Source: an uncultured Ruminococcus sp.
GTDB lineage: Bacteria > Bacillota > Clostridia > Oscillospirales > Ruminococcaceae
DNA length: 6,534 nucleotides
NCBI GenBank assembly: GCA_900540005.1
Contig: UQEM01000133.1
Coordinates: 1 to 6,534 of the forward strand
Reading direction: 5' to 3'
Under the pieces are notes generated by a model that made no database searches, was not told the origin of the DNA, and saw nothing but the letters and a program-made list of their open reading frames with translations. The position numbers and the translations under genes are program-made. Shown here piece by piece: positions 6,503-6,534 of the stretch (positions are counted from its first letter, which is position 1; each line of letters begins with the position of its first letter).

Positions 6503-6534
6503 CTGTCTCTTATACACATCTCCGAGCCCACGAG
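6503..6534 (+). other. Illumina Nextera adapter left at the contig end (artefact)
   Basis: CTGTCTCTTATACACATCT (6503-6521) is the 19-base Tn5 transposase mosaic end used in Nextera libraries. It is followed by CCGAGCCCACGAG (6522-6534), the start of the read-2 side adapter in reverse complement. This is library sequence, not part of the organism, and real sequence ends at 6502. Confidence 0.98.

Noticed and set aside
6503..6521. Transposon end (Tn5-like mosaic end) marking a mobile element
   Set aside because: The 19 bases continue directly into Nextera adapter sequence at the contig terminus, so this is library DNA and not a native transposon.

Overview
The window is one rightward gene cluster built around a Type I restriction-modification (R-M) locus. 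The low overall GC, the strong A-rich Shine-Dalgarno sequences, the near-perfect sigma-A promoter and the codon choice (many AGA, ATA and AAA codons) suggest a low-GC Firmicute, most likely a Clostridia-class gut-type bacterium. The genus cannot be fixed from this sequence. The last 32 bases are Illumina Nextera adapter, so the piece is the end of an assembled contig and the locus is cut off there.

Layout. Positions 1-168 hold no gene. They contain a weak terminator-like hairpin, a consensus extended -10 promoter (96-124) and three short near-palindromic repeats around it. At 169-2907 is hsdR, the restriction/translocation subunit, complete with nuclease, helicase and EcoEI-type C-terminal domains. 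At 2907-3746 is an HNH-like zinc-finger protein that starts on the last base of the hsdR stop codon. At 3733-4079 is a broken copy (one frameshift and one nonsense codon) of the gene that follows. At 4131-4466 is the intact copy: a 111-residue coiled-coil plus zinc-ribbon protein. At 4463-5623 is hsdS, the two-TRD specificity subunit. At 5623-6489 is a protein with one N-terminal and two C-terminal membrane segments. All junctions are overlapping or short and no internal terminator or convincing internal promoter was seen, so the set looks like a single transcription unit.

How the genes fit together. HsdR and HsdS are two of the three Type I subunits. The third, HsdM, is absent from the window and is expected just beyond the adapter-truncated right end, where a ribosome-binding-site-like sequence (6493-6496) sits directly before the break. 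The unusual part is the cargo: an HNH-like protein, a duplicated zinc-ribbon protein with one dead copy, and a membrane-anchored protein, all translationally coupled to the hsd genes. Extra effector genes inside hsd loci have precedents (prrC in EcoprrI, rloC-type genes), so these may be additional defence or regulatory parts. Their function is inference only.
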